A DNA stretch of 64,000 nt, taken from NCBI GenBank assembly GCA_036558005.1, contig DATBGO010000237.1, positions 1 through 64,000 on the forward strand, given 5' to 3'. Shown here piece by piece: positions 1 to 8,780 of this stretch (position 1 is the stretch's first letter; the number at the start of each line of letters is the position of its first letter). The position numbers and the translations under genes are program-made. The notes below the pieces were generated by a model, which was not told the origin of the DNA, ran no database searches, and saw only the letters and a program-made list of their open reading frames with translations. The DNA is from DATBGO01 sp036558005 (lineage in GTDB: Bacteria > Actinomycetota > Actinomycetes > Streptosporangiales > Streptosporangiaceae).

Positions 1-163
1 GGTATAACCGTGCGAACAGGGACGGACACAGACGATAACCGGCTCATCCCATCAGCCGGTCCCGACACGCCGGGCAACCTCAAGCACGTCAAATGATCAG
101 CAGCTGCGCTCAGCCGCTGCCACCAGCACGAGCATCCCCCAATCTGCCCATACCAGCCCCTTG

Positions 164-179
164 ACCTGCAACTTCAGGT
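164..179. promoter_or_regulatory. MerR-like interrupted palindrome
   Basis: The site reads ACCTG-N6-CAGGT and overlaps a TTGACC hexamer. A short palindrome next to a -35-like box is the arrangement used by MerR-family regulators, but no MerR gene is in the window and the spacing to a -10 is not clear. It may be a leftover of the decayed gene just to its right. Confidence 0.25.
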
Positions 180-185
180 TGGAAC

Positions 186-277
186 GACCTCATTAGGTAG
201 TTCAGGCCCTGGTGCGGGTCGAGAGTGTCGCTGGGGCTGCCACCGGTCAGGCCGACCCGCAGCACCCCGCCGCGCAG
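186..277 (-). pseudogene. Fragment of a peptide ABC transporter substrate-binding protein
   Basis: One frame on the minus strand translates to a stretch with GGVLRVGLTGG followed by SDTLDPHQGLNYL. This is the typical first strand of mature family 5 (dipeptide/oligopeptide) solute-binding lipoproteins. Nothing of the signal peptide or of the rest of the roughly 500-residue family is present, and the frame runs into unrelated sequence on both sides. I read it as a remnant. The remainder of the first 547 bases holds no other supported gene. Confidence 0.4.
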
Positions 278-547
278 AGCCGTATCGCAAGTTTCCCTGG
301 CATGCACATGACGCCGCTCCGGTGGCTGGGCGTGAGCTGTACGCCCTTCCCTGCTGGTGCCCATAGGGTGGGGCTCGCCCGCGCGGCCATAGTCGGGTGC
401 TGCGCTTCCCTATCTCCTCAGCCGGGCCCGCGATCGCGAACGCGCCGGGAGCCTCTCCTGCCGCTTGGCCCGACTGAACCGTCCGCCCGGGCGAGAGCGT
501 CCATAATTGGAGCCCAGGGGCCGTGACCTCGGGAGGGCTCACGCCGC

Positions 548-3541
548 GTGGACGATCTGAGTTTCCGGGTGCTCGGCCCGGTTGAAGTGCTGCGGTCGGG
601 CCAGCCGGCCGACCTGACGGGCGGCACGGCCCTGTCCGTGATCGCCGGGCTGCTGGTGTCGGCGAACCAGATCGTCTCGGCGGCGGGTCTCGGCCGGATG
701 GTCTGGGACGCGGACGGCCCCGCGCATCCGGATGCGGCGCTGCACAGTGCGGTGTCCCGGCTGCGGCGGCTGCTCGGCAGCGAGATCGTGGAAACCGTCG
801 GCTCCGGATACCGGATCCGGGTCCGGCCGGGCAACCTGGACTTGCTGGACTTCCGGCGGCTGACCGCGGCCGCGGCGCAGGAGAGCGCCCGGGGCGCCGG
901 CCACGCGGCGGTGGGACTGCTGGACGAGGCGCTCAGCCTCTGGCGGCTGCCGGTACTGGGCAACGTCAGCTCCGTGGTGCTGAGGCGGGACATCGCGCCC
1001 CGGCTGACCGATGAATACCTGGACGCGCAGGAGATACGGGCCCGGCTTTGCCTGCGGCTGGGCCAGCACCGCCGGATCGCGGCCGAGCTGGCCGACCTGG
1101 TCAGCGCGTACCCGTTCCGTGAGCAGCTGGCGGCCTGCCTGATGGAGGCGCTGTACCGGGCTGGCCGGCAGGCTGACGCGCTCGCGGTGTATGAGCGGCT
1201 GCGGCGCTGGCTGGCCGACGAGCTGGGCGTGGACCCGTCCGCCGGGCTCAGGGACCTGCACCTGCGGATCGTCAGGGCCGAGCTCGCCGAGCCCGGCCAG
1301 GAAACCCGGGGCGAGCCCGCGGCCAGCCCGGCGGCCGGCCGCGTGCCGCGGCAGCTGCCGCCGGACGTCGCCGACTTCACCGGCCGCGGCGCTGAGCTGT
1401 CGCTGGCCAGGGAGCTGCTCACGGCCGGCCGGGACGGCGCCCGGCCTGGCCCGCCTATCTGCGTCCTGACCGGCCCGGGCGGGGCGGGCAAGAGCGCGCT
1501 CGCGGTGCACGTGGCGCACCAGGTCAGCGCCGCCTACCCGGACGGGCAGCTGTATGCGGATCTCGAGGGCGCCGGGGAGCGGCCGGTGGCCCCCGGCGAG
1601 ATACTGTCCCGTATCCTGCGCGCGCTGGGCATCGCCGGGCCGCAGATCCCGCCGGGGCTGGACGAGCGGGCGGCGCTGTACCGGTCGCTGCTGGCCAGCC
1701 GCCGGATGCTGGTCCTCCTGGACAACGCCGCGGGGGAGGGCCAGATCCGCCAGTTGCTGCCCGGCGGGCCCGGCTGCGCCGTGATAGTGACGGCACGCAG
1801 CCGGATCACCGGCGTGCCCGGCGGGCGGCTCATCCAGCTCGGCATGCTCGCGGACGCTGAGGGCATCGAGCTGCTCGGGCGGGTAGCCGGGCCCGGCCGA
1901 ATAAGCGCCGAACCGGAGCAGGCGCGGATCCTGGTCCGGCTGAGCGGCGGCCTCCCGCTGGCCCTGCGGATCGTGGGCGCCCGGCTCGCCGCGCGGCCGC
2001 ACTGGCTGGTGGCCACGATGGCGGGCCGGCTGGCGGACGGCCGGCAACGGCTGAGCGAGCTGCGCCACGGCGACCTGGACGTGCGGGCCTCGATGGCGCT
2101 CAGCTACCAGGGCCTGCGCCCGGCCGAGCAGGCGCTGCTGCGCCGGATCGGGCTGCTGGAGGTGCCCGACTTCCCCGCCTGGGCCTGCGCGGCCCTGCTG
2201 GACTGCGGCCTGAGGTACGCACAGGGCCTGGTCGACGGCCTGGCCGACGCGCACCTGCTGGAGCTGGCCGGTCATGACACCGGCGAACGGGCCCGCTACC
2301 GCTGCCACGACCTGATCGGCGACTACGTGCGCGAGCTCGCGCTGGCCGAGGATCCGGCGCAGGAGCGGGACGCCGCGCTGACCCGTGCCTTCGGTGCGCT
2401 GCTCGGCCTGGCCGGGCATGTGCACCGGCATATCATCGGCGGTGACTACACGATCCTGCATGGCCGCGCGGCCCGCTGGCTGGCCGCCGACATGCGCCCG
2501 GACAGGATCGTCGGCGCCGAGCCGCTGGCCTGGCTCGAAGGCGAGCGGCTGCTCATCGTCGCGGCCATCCGCCAGGCCGCCGCGCTGGGCCTGGACGAGT
2601 TCTGCTGGGACCTCGCCTGGACCGCGGTGACGCTGTTCGAGAGGCGGGGTTATCTGGACGACTGGCTGTTCGTCCAGGAGCAGGCGCTCGCCGCCGCCCG
2701 GCGGGGGGGCAACCGCCGGGGCGAGGCGGCCATGCTGACCTCGCTGGGCTCACGGCTGTACTACCAGCAGGAGCTGACCGGGGCGCACGCCATGTTCGAA
2801 CGGGGCGCGCAGCTGTTCGCCGAGATCGGCGACCGGCACGGCCACGCCATCGCCCAGCAGAAGCTCGCGGCCAGCGACATGATGAACGGCCGGGTGGACC
2901 TCGCGCTGGCCCGCGGCGCGCAGGGCAGGGAGGCGGCCGGCCAGGCCGGGGACCGGTTCCTGGAACTGATGTTCACCCGCGAGATGGCCCGCATGCACAT
3001 CGACCGCGGCGACTTCGCCGCCGCCAGCGACCTGCTGGATGAGGCGGCGGTCATGAGCCGCGACATCGGCACCGCCATCGCCGACAGCCTCACCTTGCAC
3101 ATGCGCGGCCAGCTGTACCTGCTGCAGGACCAGCACGCCCAGGCCGAGGGCGTGTTCGGTCAGGTGCTACGCCTGGCCCAGGGCAACGGTGACCTGATCG
3201 GGCAGCTGCACGCCCGGCTCGGCCTGGCCGAGGCGCTGCTCAGCCAGGGGCGCCCCGGCCCGGCCGAGTCGCAGCTTGGGCAGGTCATCGACGCCGCGCC
3301 GCGGCTGCGGCAGCAGTTCGTGCACGCCAGGGCGCTGCTGGTGCTCGGCCAGCTCCAGGCGAGCCGGGACGACTACCGCGCGGCGGTGCCCGTCATCCAG
3401 GCCAGCATCGACATCTTCCGGCGCTGCCAGATCCCGCTGTGGGAGTCCCGGGCGCTGGACACGCTCACGGCGGTGCGCAGCGCCGGGGGGCAGCCCCAGG
3501 ACTGCGGGGAGGCCGGCCTGGCCGCCAGCGCCAGTCAGTGA
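548..3541 (+). CDS. AfsR/SARP-family transcriptional regulator (BTAD, NB-ARC, TPR)
   Basis: Large 997-residue regulator of the AfsR type. Residues about 5-95 are an OmpR-like winged helix, 100-245 the bacterial transcriptional activation (BTAD) helices, 270-600 an NB-ARC STAND ATPase with Walker A GPGGAGKS near 309-316, and the C-terminal 400 residues are TPR-like helical repeats. Family members sense a signal through the TPR/ATPase module and activate secondary-metabolism or developmental promoters. The start is a GTG directly followed by the expected winged-helix sequence; no strong ribosome site is visible. It ends 7 bases inside the convergent RNHCP gene. It stands alone: no biosynthetic genes are adjacent, so its targets cannot be inferred. 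Pathway-specific SARPs are shorter; this full-length form suggests a pleiotropic role. Confidence 0.9.
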   Translation: MDDLSFRVLGPVEVLRSGQPADLTGGTALSVIAGLLVSANQIVSAAGLGRMVWDADGPAHPDAALHSAVSRLRRLLGSEIVETVGSGYRIRVRPGNLDLLDFRRLTAAAAQESARGAGHAAVGLLDEALSLWRLPVLGNVSSVVLRRDIAPRLTDEYLDAQEIRARLCLRLGQHRRIAAELADLVSAYPFREQLAACLMEALYRAGRQADALAVYERLRRWLADELGVDPSAGLRDLHLRIVRAELAEPGQETRGEPAASPAAGRVPRQLPPDVADFTGRGAELSLARELLTAGRDGARPGPPICVLTGPGGAGKSALAVHVAHQVSAAYPDGQLYADLEGAGERPVAPGEILSRILRALGIAGPQIPPGLDERAALYRSLLASRRMLVLLDNAAGEGQIRQLLPGGPGCAVIVTARSRITGVPGGRLIQLGMLADAEGIELLGRVAGPGRISAEPEQARILVRLSGGLPLALRIVGARLAARPHWLVATMAGRLADGRQRLSELRHGDLDVRASMALSYQGLRPAEQALLRRIGLLEVPDFPAWACAALLDCGLRYAQGLVDGLADAHLLELAGHDTGERARYRCHDLIGDYVRELALAEDPAQERDAALTRAFGALLGLAGHVHRHIIGGDYTILHGRAARWLAADMRPDRIVGAEPLAWLEGERLLIVAAIRQAAALGLDEFCWDLAWTAVTLFERRGYLDDWLFVQEQALAAARRGGNRRGEAAMLTSLGSRLYYQQELTGAHAMFERGAQLFAEIGDRHGHAIAQQKLAASDMMNGRVDLALARGAQGREAAGQAGDRFLELMFTREMARMHIDRGDFAAASDLLDEAAVMSRDIGTAIADSLTLHMRGQLYLLQDQHAQAEGVFGQVLRLAQGNGDLIGQLHARLGLAEALLSQGRPGPAESQLGQVIDAAPRLRQQFVHARALLVLGQLQASRDDYRAAVPVIQASIDIFRRCQIPLWESRALDTLTAVRSAGGQPQDCGEAGLAASASQ

Positions 3542-3930
3542 CGGCCGCGGTCGCAGCCCGGCGGCTGGTCCTGGCTCCCGGCGCCGGGAGAGCGGGCCGG
3601 CTGCGGGTAGGGGACCGGCGGCGTGGCCAGCGGCAGCGCGGCCAGCTGCATGAGCAGCAGCACGTTGTCGTCGGCGGCCGCGCGGTTCATCCGCAGCCGG
3701 CCGCAGCGGGTGCACCGGTGGATCAGCATCCAGCGGTGCTCGCCGCGGACGGTGACGGCGATCGGCTCCATGCCGCCCGGGCAGCCGGCCTTCCGGTCGC
3801 CGGGGACATTACGGTCCAGGTGCCTGGACCACAGGCAGGCGGGACAGTGATTGCGATGCGATGTGCCGGGGGCATCTAGCGAGACGTCGGTACCGCAATG
3901 CCCGCACTGGAACGAGCGGGGAAATGACAA
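3535..3930 (-). CDS. RNHCP-domain zinc-binding protein
   Basis: 131-residue protein with the RNHCP family signature: CGHCGTDV, then HRNHCPACLWSRHLD and, further on, HRCTRCGRLRMNR. The paired CxxC motifs indicate one or two structural zinc sites; the molecular role of the family is unknown. I place the start at a TTG because an AGGAAAGG ribosome site lies 9 bases before it and the resulting N-terminus (MSFPRSFQCGHCG) matches the family layout. The frame remains open about 190 bases further upstream (ATG at 4026, GTG/other further up) without a better ribosome site. The 3' end overlaps the convergent SARP gene by 7 bases. Confidence 0.8.
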   Translation of the reverse strand: MSFPRSFQCGHCGTDVSLDAPGTSHRNHCPACLWSRHLDRNVPGDRKAGCPGGMEPIAVTVRGEHRWMLIHRCTRCGRLRMNRAAADDNVLLLMQLAALPLATPPVPYPQPARSPGAGSQDQPPGCDRGRH

Positions 3931-4075
3931 GCCTGACAACCTTTCCTGGCAGGGCCGGGGGACCAGACGGGCATCTCTCCTCCTCTCGTTCGGCAACTGG
4001 GGCCTCGTGGGCCGGGCGAGGTCCATCGTCGGCAGCGGCGGCCGTGCCGTCAAGCGAATATCGCCCCGCCGGGCG

Positions 4076-4612
4076 CTAGCCCAGCTGCTCCTGGCCGCCG
4101 TCGTAGACCAGCAGGCCATCCGCGCGCAGCCGGACTCCGGGCGACAGCTGGTGCGGTGCCAGCTGGCCGTCGTGCATGAGATGGCGGACCGGGACCTGGC
4201 GGGCGAGCTGCGCGAAGTCGGCGATCAGCCGCCGGTGGCAGCGCCACCACAGGCTTTCGCTGCACATCACCGCCAGCTGCCGCGAGGCGGCCTCGGCGAG
4301 CACCTCATCGATCGCGGCCAGGAAGTCCGGCTGCCGCATGTGCCCGGCATAACCGCGGAACGCCTCCTCTCGCCAGGTCACGTCGGGCGAATCGGGGGCC
4401 GGCCGGCGGAAGCCGCCCAGCCGCTTCTCCCACCGGTAGGAGATGCCGTGGCGGGGCAGCCAGCGCTCCAGCTCAGTCCTGGCGACGTGCGGATGGCGGC
4501 GGCTGCCAGGAGCGATGCGGACGTCGGTCAGCGCTGACACCCCCGCGGACCGCAGCAGCCCGGCGATGTGCTCGGCGCTGGCGGTGCCGTGGCCGAACGT
4601 GATCAGCGGCAC
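4076..4612 (-). CDS. DUF488 family protein
   Basis: 178 residues, the usual DUF488 length. The N-terminal TFGHG strand, the LTDVR strand and the CSESLWWRCHRRLIAD segment (residues about 117-132) are the conserved landmarks. The function of the family is not established; the conserved Cys-Glu-x-x-x-x-x-Cys-His-Arg cluster suggests an enzyme or metal site. Start is GTG, 4 bases after a TGGAGG ribosome site. It is divergent from the APH-fold kinase, sharing a promoter region of about 77 bases, which may mean co-control but nothing else links the two. Confidence 0.85.
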   Translation of the reverse strand: MPLITFGHGTASAEHIAGLLRSAGVSALTDVRIAPGSRRHPHVARTELERWLPRHGISYRWEKRLGGFRRPAPDSPDVTWREEAFRGYAGHMRQPDFLAAIDEVLAEAASRQLAVMCSESLWWRCHRRLIADFAQLARQVPVRHLMHDGQLAPHQLSPGVRLRADGLLVYDGGQEQLG

Positions 4613-4689
4613 GAGACCTCCAGGAATCCCCGGCGCCAGCCGGAAAACCAGTCGCCTCCGGCCACCGGCTCAGCTTAGGTTCCGTCATT

Positions 4690-5700
4690 GTGCGGAGCCC
4701 GCCAGCGGACCTGGCGCCCGGGCGCCTGCGGCAGGCGCTGGCGGGCGGCTGGGGGCTGCGGGCCGCCGCGATGCGGTACGTGCCCGAGGGCGGCGGCGGC
4801 TACCACTGGGAGCTGACCGACGACGCAGGCCAGCCCCACTTCGTCACGGTCGACGACCTCGACGGCAAGGACTGGCTCGGCGGCACCAGGCAGGCGGTGC
4901 TGGACGGGCTCCGGGCTGCGCTGGGCACCGCCGCCGCGCTCCGCGACCGGGCGGGCCTGCGGTTCGTGCTGGCGCCCGTCGCCGCCCGGGACGGCGGCGT
5001 CCTGTGCCAGATTGATGAACGGTACACGGTCAGCGTCTTCCCGTACCTGGCCGGCCGGTCTTATCCGTTCGGCCCCTATCCCGATGCCCGGCTCCGCGGC
5101 CAGGCGCTGGACCTGGTCGCCGCGCTGCACCGGGCCACTCCCGCGGTCCGCGACAGCGCGCCCCGCCACGTCCTGGGCTACGGCGGCCGGGCCGACCTGG
5201 ACGCGTTCCTGGCCGACCCGGGCCGGCGGTGGGACGGCGGGCCGTTCGCCGAGGCGGCCCGCGGCCTGCTGGCGGCCCGCGCCCCGGACCTCGCCCGGCT
5301 GGCGGCGGGCTTCAGCCGCCTCGCCGGGGCCACCAGCCGGGCCCGCGCGGACGTGGTGATCACCCACGGCGAGCCGCACCCGGCCAACCTGATGCTGGCC
5401 GGCGGCCAGCTGATGCTGATCGACTGGGACACCGCCGCCCTGGCCCCGCCCGAGCGCGACGTGTCCCTGATCGCCACCGCCGCGAACGAGGGCACCGGCC
5501 GGTACCAGGAGCTGACCGGCCGCGAGCTGGACCCGGCTGTGCTCAGCCTGTACCGGCTGCGCTGGTACCTCGACGACGTCGCCAGCGCGGCACGCCTGTT
5601 CCGCAACCGCCACCGCGACACCGCCGACACCCGGCGCTGGCTGGAGAACCTGGCGCCGCTGCTGGCCGGGCTGCCGGACTGGCTGGATCGCGCTGGCTAG
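4690..5700 (+). CDS. APH-fold phosphotransferase (spectinomycin/aminoglycoside kinase-like)
   Basis: 336 residues of the aminoglycoside phosphotransferase/choline kinase superfamily. The catalytic loop is HGEPHPANLM (about residues 228-237) and the metal-binding DWDTA follows about 12 residues later. The N-terminal lobe with GGYHWELTDD is closest in layout to spectinomycin phosphotransferase-like proteins of actinomycetes, most of which have unknown natural substrates. GTG start; no strong ribosome site, possibly leaderless. It ends 20 bases before the convergent bioB. Whether it gives antibiotic resistance cannot be told from sequence. Confidence 0.82.
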   Translation: MRSPPADLAPGRLRQALAGGWGLRAAAMRYVPEGGGGYHWELTDDAGQPHFVTVDDLDGKDWLGGTRQAVLDGLRAALGTAAALRDRAGLRFVLAPVAARDGGVLCQIDERYTVSVFPYLAGRSYPFGPYPDARLRGQALDLVAALHRATPAVRDSAPRHVLGYGGRADLDAFLADPGRRWDGGPFAEAARGLLAARAPDLARLAAGFSRLAGATSRARADVVITHGEPHPANLMLAGGQLMLIDWDTAALAPPERDVSLIATAANEGTGRYQELTGRELDPAVLSLYRLRWYLDDVASAARLFRNRHRDTADTRRWLENLAPLLAGLPDWLDRAG

Positions 5701-5720
5701 CGCGGCCCGCTTGGTGAGGC

Positions 5721-6683
5721 TCAGTCCAGCAGCGGCGCGGTCGCGATCGCCGAATCGAGCCGGCTCAGCAGCGCGGTGTCATGACTGTCACCCGGGTTGG
5801 CGGTGGTCAGCAGCCGGTCGCCGAGGAAGATGCTGTTCGCCCCGGCGTGCAGGCACAGCGCCTGGAGCTCGTCGGTCATCGTGAGGCGGCCGGCCGAGAG
5901 CCGGACGACCGAGCCGGGCATCATGATCCGGGCCGCGGCGATGGTACGGACCAGTTCGAGCCCGTCCAGCGGCTCGGCCTCGGCCAGCGGGGTGCCAGCC
6001 ACCCGCACCAGCATGTTGACCGGCACGCTTTCCGGATGCGGGTCAAGGACCGCGAGCTGGGCCAGCAGCCCGGCCCGGTCGGCGCGGGATTCGCCCATGC
6101 CGACGATCCCGCCGCAGCAGACCCGCAGGCCCGCCGCCCGGACGCTGGCGAGGGTCGCGAGCCGGTCCGCGTAGCTGCGGGTGGTGATGATCTGCTGATA
6201 GAAGCCGGGTGAGGTGTCCAGGTTGTGGTTGTAGTAGTCCAGCCCGGCGGCGGCCAGCGCGTCAGCCTGGCGGCTGGTGAGCATCCCGAGCGTGACGCAG
6301 GTTTCCATGCCCAGGCCGGCCACCGCGCGCACCGCCTGGCAGACCTTCTCGACCTGCCCGTCGGTCGGCGACCGCCAGGCCGCCCCGAGGCAGAACCTGG
6401 TCGCGCCGGCCTGCTTCGCTTCGGCGGCCGCGGCGAGGATCTCCCCGGTGTCCATCAGCTTGCCCGGCGTCACGCCGGTCTGCCAGCGCGCCGACTGCGG
6501 GCAGTAAGCGCAGTCTTCCGGGCACGCCCCGGTCTTGATCGACAGCAGCATGGCGCCCTCGACGACATGCGGGTCGAACCGCTGCCGGTGCACGCTGTGC
6601 GCGTCGGCGAGCAGGTCGTGGAACCGGCGGCCGATCAGGTCAAGCGCCTGACCGGCCGTCCAGTCGTGCCGGGGCTCGTGCAT
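5721..6683 (-). CDS. bioB: Biotin synthase
   Basis: Radical SAM enzyme that inserts sulfur into dethiobiotin to make biotin. The CPEDCAYC motif (Cys54, Cys58, Cys61 with the chosen start) binds the radical [4Fe-4S] cluster, and Cys/Arg residues of the auxiliary [2Fe-2S] site follow in TRFCLGAAW, METCVTLGM and LRVCCGGIVGMGE. Length 320 aa is normal. The ATG chosen is 9 bases after GGAAGGAGC; an upstream in-frame extension of 19 residues is Arg/Pro-rich and unlikely. bioA, bioD, bioF and the actinobacterial auxiliary protein bsaP are not next to it, so it is a stand-alone gene here. Confidence 0.95.
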   Translation of the reverse strand: MHEPRHDWTAGQALDLIGRRFHDLLADAHSVHRQRFDPHVVEGAMLLSIKTGACPEDCAYCPQSARWQTGVTPGKLMDTGEILAAAAEAKQAGATRFCLGAAWRSPTDGQVEKVCQAVRAVAGLGMETCVTLGMLTSRQADALAAAGLDYYNHNLDTSPGFYQQIITTRSYADRLATLASVRAAGLRVCCGGIVGMGESRADRAGLLAQLAVLDPHPESVPVNMLVRVAGTPLAEAEPLDGLELVRTIAAARIMMPGSVVRLSAGRLTMTDELQALCLHAGANSIFLGDRLLTTANPGDSHDTALLSRLDSAIATAPLLD

Positions 6684-6784
6684 GCCGTCGCGCTCCTTCC
6701 GGTGCGGCCGGCGCCGGGGGATCGGCTGGGGTGTCGGCAACCCGGCCGCCCATCACGCTAGCGCCCCGCCCGGGCCCGTGCGTT

Positions 6785-7291
6785 TCAGGGCTGGTAGGAG
6801 CCAGGGGTCCAGGGCCGGGCGGCCACCCCGATGGCGTTCCACGCGTTGATGGTGACGATGAGCGCGAGCAGCGCAGCGACCTCGCCGGGGCCGTACCAGG
6901 CGGCTACCGCCTCGTAGGCGGCGTCCGGGACGTGCTCGCCTGCCGCGGTGCGGGTGACCGCCTCGGTGAACGCCAGCGCGGCCCGCTCGCGTTCGGTGAA
7001 GAACGGGGTTTCCCGCCAGGCCGGCAGCGCGTACAGGCGCTGCTCGGTCTCCCCGCTGGCCCTGGCGTCCGTGCTGTGCATGTCGATGCAGTAGGCGCAG
7101 CCGTTGAGCTGCGAGGCGCGGATGCGGACCAGTTCGCGCAGCCGCGGGTCGAAGCCGGCCCGGTCCAGTTCCTTGGTCGCCGCCTGGTCCAGGTGAGCCA
7201 TGGCGCGGGCGAAACCGGGGGCCTGCGCGTCGAAGTCAAGCCGGACCGGGATCTGCGGTGCGGTGTCCTTGGTGCTGGTGATGGTTTCCAT
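6785..7291 (-). CDS. Carboxymuconolactone decarboxylase/AhpD-like protein
   Basis: 168 residues with the AhpD core motif CAYCIDMH (Cys65, Cys68, His72 using the METITST start). AhpD-like proteins are helical peroxidase or reductase partners with a redox-active CxxC. An upstream in-frame ATG adds ten residues not typical of the family. The gene is divergent from the MocR regulator with only 47 bases between the starts, so MocR is the likely regulator, a pairing commonly seen in actinomycetes. Substrate unknown. Confidence 0.85.
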   Translation of the reverse strand: METITSTKDTAPQIPVRLDFDAQAPGFARAMAHLDQAATKELDRAGFDPRLRELVRIRASQLNGCAYCIDMHSTDARASGETEQRLYALPAWRETPFFTERERAALAFTEAVTRTAAGEHVPDAAYEAVAAWYGPGEVAALLALIVTINAWNAIGVAARPWTPGSYQP

Positions 7292-7338
7292 AGCACCGAG
7301 GCTATGGCGATAGCAGCCCACGGGTAAGGTCCATTTCT

Positions 7339-8739
7339 ATGGCAGTAACGTGGGCCACTTCGAGCCTGGACCTGCACCTGGAGCCGCGCGGCATCCGGGT
7401 CAGGGCCGGGCTGGAAGCCGCGCTGCGCGACGCGGTGCAGGCCGGCCGGCTGACCGCCGGAACCCGGCTGCCGTCCTCCCGCGCGCTGGCCGCCGACCTG
7501 GGGATCGCCCGCAACACCGTGGCCGAGGCCTACGGCCAGCTAGTCGCGGAGGGCTGGCTGACGGCCCGGCAGGGCTCGGGTACCCGGGTCACCAGCCCGG
7601 TGCCGGCCGCGGCGGTGGCCGCCGTGCAGGCCAGGCCCGCGCAGCCGGCCAGGGAGTTCCGGTTTGACCTGCGGGCCGGGTCGCCGGACCTGTCGGCGTT
7701 CCCCCGGGCGGCCTGGCTGGCCGCGGCGCGCAGGGCGCTGAACGCCGCCCCGGCAGGGGCGCTCGGGTACGGCGACCCGCGGGGCCGGCCCGAACTGCGC
7801 GCCGCGCTGGCCGGCTACCTGGCCAGGGCCCGCGGCGTGCGGGCCAGCCCGGACCAGATCGTGGTGTGCACCGGGTTCACCCAGGGCCTGGCGCTGCTCA
7901 GCCAGGTGCTGCGCGAGCGCGGCGGCGGCACCGTGGCGGTGGAGGAATACAGCCAGCCCGCCGCCCTGGCGGTCCTCGCCGCGCATTCCCTCGCCCCGGT
8001 GACACTGCCGGTCGACGCCAGCGGCGCGGTGCTGGACGCCGCCGGTGACGCCGCCGCGGTGCTGCTCACCCCGGCGCACCAGTTCCCGCTCGGCCCGGCC
8101 CTGTCGCCGCGGCGGCGGGCGCAGGCCGTCCGGTGGGCGGCCGGCACCGGAGGGCTGGTCATCGAGGACGACTACGACGGGGAGTTCCGCTACGACCGGC
8201 AGCCGGTCGGCGCGCTGCAGGCGCTGGCGCCCGGTCAGGTCGCCTACGCCGGCACCGCCAGCAAGACGCTGGCGCCGGGCCTGCGGCTGGGCTGGCTGGT
8301 GCTCCCGGCGGACCTGACCGACGCGGTCGCGGCCGCCAAGTCATGTGCCGACACCCACACCGGAAGCCTTGACCAGCTCACCCTCGCCGAGCTCATCAGC
8401 TCCGGCGGCTACGACCGGCACATCCGCCGCGCCAGGCTGGCCTACCGGCGGCGGCGCAACTGGCTGCTCACCGCACTGGCCAGCCAGGCCCCCGAGGTGG
8501 AGGTGACCGGCATCGCGGCCGGGCTGCACGCCGTCGCCGCGCTGCCCGGCCGCGATGCCGAGGAGGTGATCATCGCCCGGGCCGCCGGGCGGGGGCTGGC
8601 GGTCGAGGGCCTGGGCGGCTACGCGGCCGGCCGGCTCACCAGGGGCCCCGCCCTGGTCATCGGCTACGCCACGCCGCCCGGTCACGCCTATACCTCGGCC
8701 ATCGCCCGGCTGTGCGCGGCGCTCACCGAGCCGGCCTAG
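7339..8739 (+). CDS. MocR/PdxR-type regulator (GntR helix-turn-helix fused to aminotransferase fold)
   Basis: 466 residues. Residues about 20-85 form a GntR winged helix (LPSSRALAADLGIARNTV, then the QGSGTRV wing). Residues 110-460 are a fold-type I aminotransferase domain with the PLP lysine in ASKTLAPGLRLGW and the upstream aspartate in IEDDYDGEF. MocR regulators use PLP or a PLP-amino acid adduct as effector. The AhpD-like gene in divergent orientation is the likely target along with itself. ATG start, with a weak AAGG 9 bases upstream. Next to no pdxS/pdxT genes, so a vitamin B6 role is not supported by context. Confidence 0.92.
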   Translation: MAVTWATSSLDLHLEPRGIRVRAGLEAALRDAVQAGRLTAGTRLPSSRALAADLGIARNTVAEAYGQLVAEGWLTARQGSGTRVTSPVPAAAVAAVQARPAQPAREFRFDLRAGSPDLSAFPRAAWLAAARRALNAAPAGALGYGDPRGRPELRAALAGYLARARGVRASPDQIVVCTGFTQGLALLSQVLRERGGGTVAVEEYSQPAALAVLAAHSLAPVTLPVDASGAVLDAAGDAAAVLLTPAHQFPLGPALSPRRRAQAVRWAAGTGGLVIEDDYDGEFRYDRQPVGALQALAPGQVAYAGTASKTLAPGLRLGWLVLPADLTDAVAAAKSCADTHTGSLDQLTLAELISSGGYDRHIRRARLAYRRRRNWLLTALASQAPEVEVTGIAAGLHAVAALPGRDAEEVIIARAAGRGLAVEGLGGYAAGRLTRGPALVIGYATPPGHAYTSAIARLCAALTEPA

Positions 8740-8749
8740 CCGGGAACAA

Positions 8750-8769
8750 GCCCGGCGCTGGCGCCGGGC
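8750..8769. terminator. Hairpin between convergent genes
   Basis: A 9-bp perfect inverted repeat GCCCGGCGC with a 2-base centre sits between the stop codons of the MocR and HtrA-like genes. There is no T run, as usual in actinomycetes; position between convergent units suggests a bidirectional terminator. Confidence 0.55.
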
Positions 8770-8780
8770 CAGGATTGCGG

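Noticed and set aside
4690..5700. A defined aminoglycoside resistance gene
   Set aside because: The fold and motifs are clear but substrate-specific residues cannot be assigned from sequence reading; left as generic APH-fold kinase.
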